Below, piece after piece: positions 50,069 to 51,421 of a DNA stretch of 51,421 bases. The translations under genes were made by a program, and so were the position numbers. Source of the stretch: Chitinophagaceae bacterium (lineage in GTDB: Bacteria > Bacteroidota > Bacteroidia > Chitinophagales > Chitinophagaceae); NCBI GenBank assembly GCA_021299955.1, contig JAJTFQ010000011.1, positions 1 to 51,421 on the forward strand. The letters are read 5' to 3'. Positions within the stretch are counted from its first letter, which is position 1; the number at the start of each line of letters is the position of its first letter. A model generated the notes under the pieces. It had not been told where the DNA came from, ran no database searches, and saw only the letters and a list, made by a program, of their open reading frames with translations.

Positions 50069-50100
50069 TAAAGTTAACGGGACTGTGTTTTTCCGCCAAA
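50069..50100 (-). promoter_or_regulatory. Promoter of the asd leader
   Basis: Sense TTTG (50100-50097), 20 nt, TAACTTTA (50076-50069), ending 8 nt before the leader ATG. Confidence 0.5.
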
Positions 50101-50152
50101 TAAATGTTATTCGACCTTGGAAGGAGGCCGCTCCTGAAGATAGCTTGCAGGT

Positions 50153-51379
50153 ATGAAATGCTGGATGATCCTGGTCGTGGCCACACTGCGTTGCTGTTCC
50201 GTGTGCTGCCAGCCGGTGCAAAGATTTGAAGTGGTGATGACGGAGATCATGGCTGATCCGCTACCCGTGGTCGGACTTCCGGCAGCAGAATACATCGAGC
50301 TGAAAAACAGGTCGAAACGCCCGCTGCGGCTCGATGGTTGCAGGATCACCGACGGCTCGACCAGCGGGATCATCGGATCGGGGATCATATTGCCGCCCGA
50401 CAGCTTGCTCGTCCTTTGTTCAAGAACATTTGCGCCCTTATTCGCCAGCTTCGGGCGCGCGGTCGGTCTGAATACCTTTCCTTCCATCGACAATGATGAA
50501 GATGAGATCGTGCTGCTGTCTCCCGAAGGCGCAGTCATCCATGCCCTGAGATTTGAAGCGGCGAACTACCGGAATCCGCTGAAGGAAGCCGGCGGATGGT
50601 CGCTGGAGATGATCGATCCGGGATTTCCATGTCATGGTTCCGATAACTGGGCGGCCAGTGTCTCACCAGTGGGAGGCACTCCGGGAAGGAACAACAGCGT
50701 CAACGGCGTCCGCTCTGATATGATGCCACCCGGGCCGGTACGCACCTGGTCGGTTGACAGCCTCACGGTGGTTGTGTTGTTTGACGAGGGGCTCGACAGC
50801 CTGACCGCCGCACGGACGAATGCATACACACTGCAGGATGGCGCACCGCTTGTCGTCCGGGCCCTTGCCATGCCTCCGTTCTTTGACCGGGTGACATTGA
50901 TGTTTGACCGGCCGCTGCGTAGGGACATCGTCTATGCACTCACGGTCAGGGATCTCCGCGACTGCCAGGGCAATGCGATCTCCACGCCCGTCGTACTGAA
51001 AACAGGAAGGCCGGGGCCCGCAGTCAGCGGGCAGTTGAGGATCAATGAACTACTCTTCAATCCGCGACCGGGCGGGGCAGACTATGTAGAGTTGATCAAT
51101 CTCGGTCCGGGTATCCTGGATGCGGTCGCCCTGCAGATCGGAAATGCACAGAACGGGGGTGTGGCGGCCAACCTGAAACCACTGGATCCAAACCCGCGGC
51201 TCATATTTCCGGGTGACCACATCGTTTGCAGCACGGATCCGGGTGCCGTCATGCGGGATTATTTCGTGAGGGAACGTGCATGGCTTTGGAAGATGAGTGT
51301 CCTGCCGTCCTTCCCGGATGATGCGGGATGCGTGGTGGTGCTGGATCACATGGGCAGGGAACTCGATAGATTCAACTAG
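50153..51379 (+). CDS. Lamin-tail-domain (LTD) secreted protein, apparently interrupted by an in-frame TAG
   Basis: VVMTEIMADPLPVVGLPAAEYIELKNRSKRPLRLDGCRITDG; RINELLFNPRPGGADYVELINLGPGILD. Same frame continues after TAG as DEDLHFPLLGEREG. Confidence 0.85.
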   Translation: MKCWMILVVATLRCCSVCCQPVQRFEVVMTEIMADPLPVVGLPAAEYIELKNRSKRPLRLDGCRITDGSTSGIIGSGIILPPDSLLVLCSRTFAPLFASFGRAVGLNTFPSIDNDEDEIVLLSPEGAVIHALRFEAANYRNPLKEAGGWSLEMIDPGFPCHGSDNWAASVSPVGGTPGRNNSVNGVRSDMMPPGPVRTWSVDSLTVVVLFDEGLDSLTAARTNAYTLQDGAPLVVRALAMPPFFDRVTLMFDRPLRRDIVYALTVRDLRDCQGNAISTPVVLKTGRPGPAVSGQLRINELLFNPRPGGADYVELINLGPGILDAVALQIGNAQNGGVAANLKPLDPNPRLIFPGDHIVCSTDPGAVMRDYFVRERAWLWKMSVLPSFPDDAGCVVVLDHMGRELDRFN

Positions 51380-51421
51380 GATGAAGACCTTCACTTTCCG
51401 CTGCTTGGAGAAAGAGAGGGC

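Overview
A 51.4 kb chromosomal segment, almost certainly from a Bacteroidota (Chitinophagaceae-like) genome. The taxon is inferred from SusC/SusD, VCBS/FG-GAP proteins, TAnnTTTG-type -7 promoter boxes and the rplM-rpsI-rpsB-tsf-pyrH order. Most of it is ordinary: 5'-nucleotidase, FAD oxidoreductase, a fucose/rhamnose-type sugar operon, recR, split metH, xth, HU, ribosomal protein THX, pdxH, a translation cluster, NAD+ ligase and asd. There is also a lipoprotein-rich accessory block (three giant VCBS proteins, a vanadium haloperoxidase, SusCD, LacI). The strongest unexplained signals are: (1) at 9.25-9.78 kb, a tRNA-Arg(CCT) gene whose 3' part is tandemly duplicated, with an exact 20-bp palindrome CCTGCCTGCCGGCAGGCAGG inserted at the same T-loop position in each extra copy (once as a tandem dimer), plus a second tRNA relic collapsed around the palindrome and a GIY-YIG nuclease ORF between the two tRNA sequences whose stop codon lies inside the tRNA; (2) upstream of asd, a Lys-rich leader peptide (MNLTKKHTKKCKKHSARLEG) followed by mutually exclusive antiterminator and terminator helices, i.e. 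a classical attenuator; (3) a three-gene split HipBA (HipBST-like) operon with an SIS motif and paired putative operators; (4) an in-frame TAG interrupting a lamin-tail-domain protein at the window end. All calls were made by reading the sequence; no searches were run.
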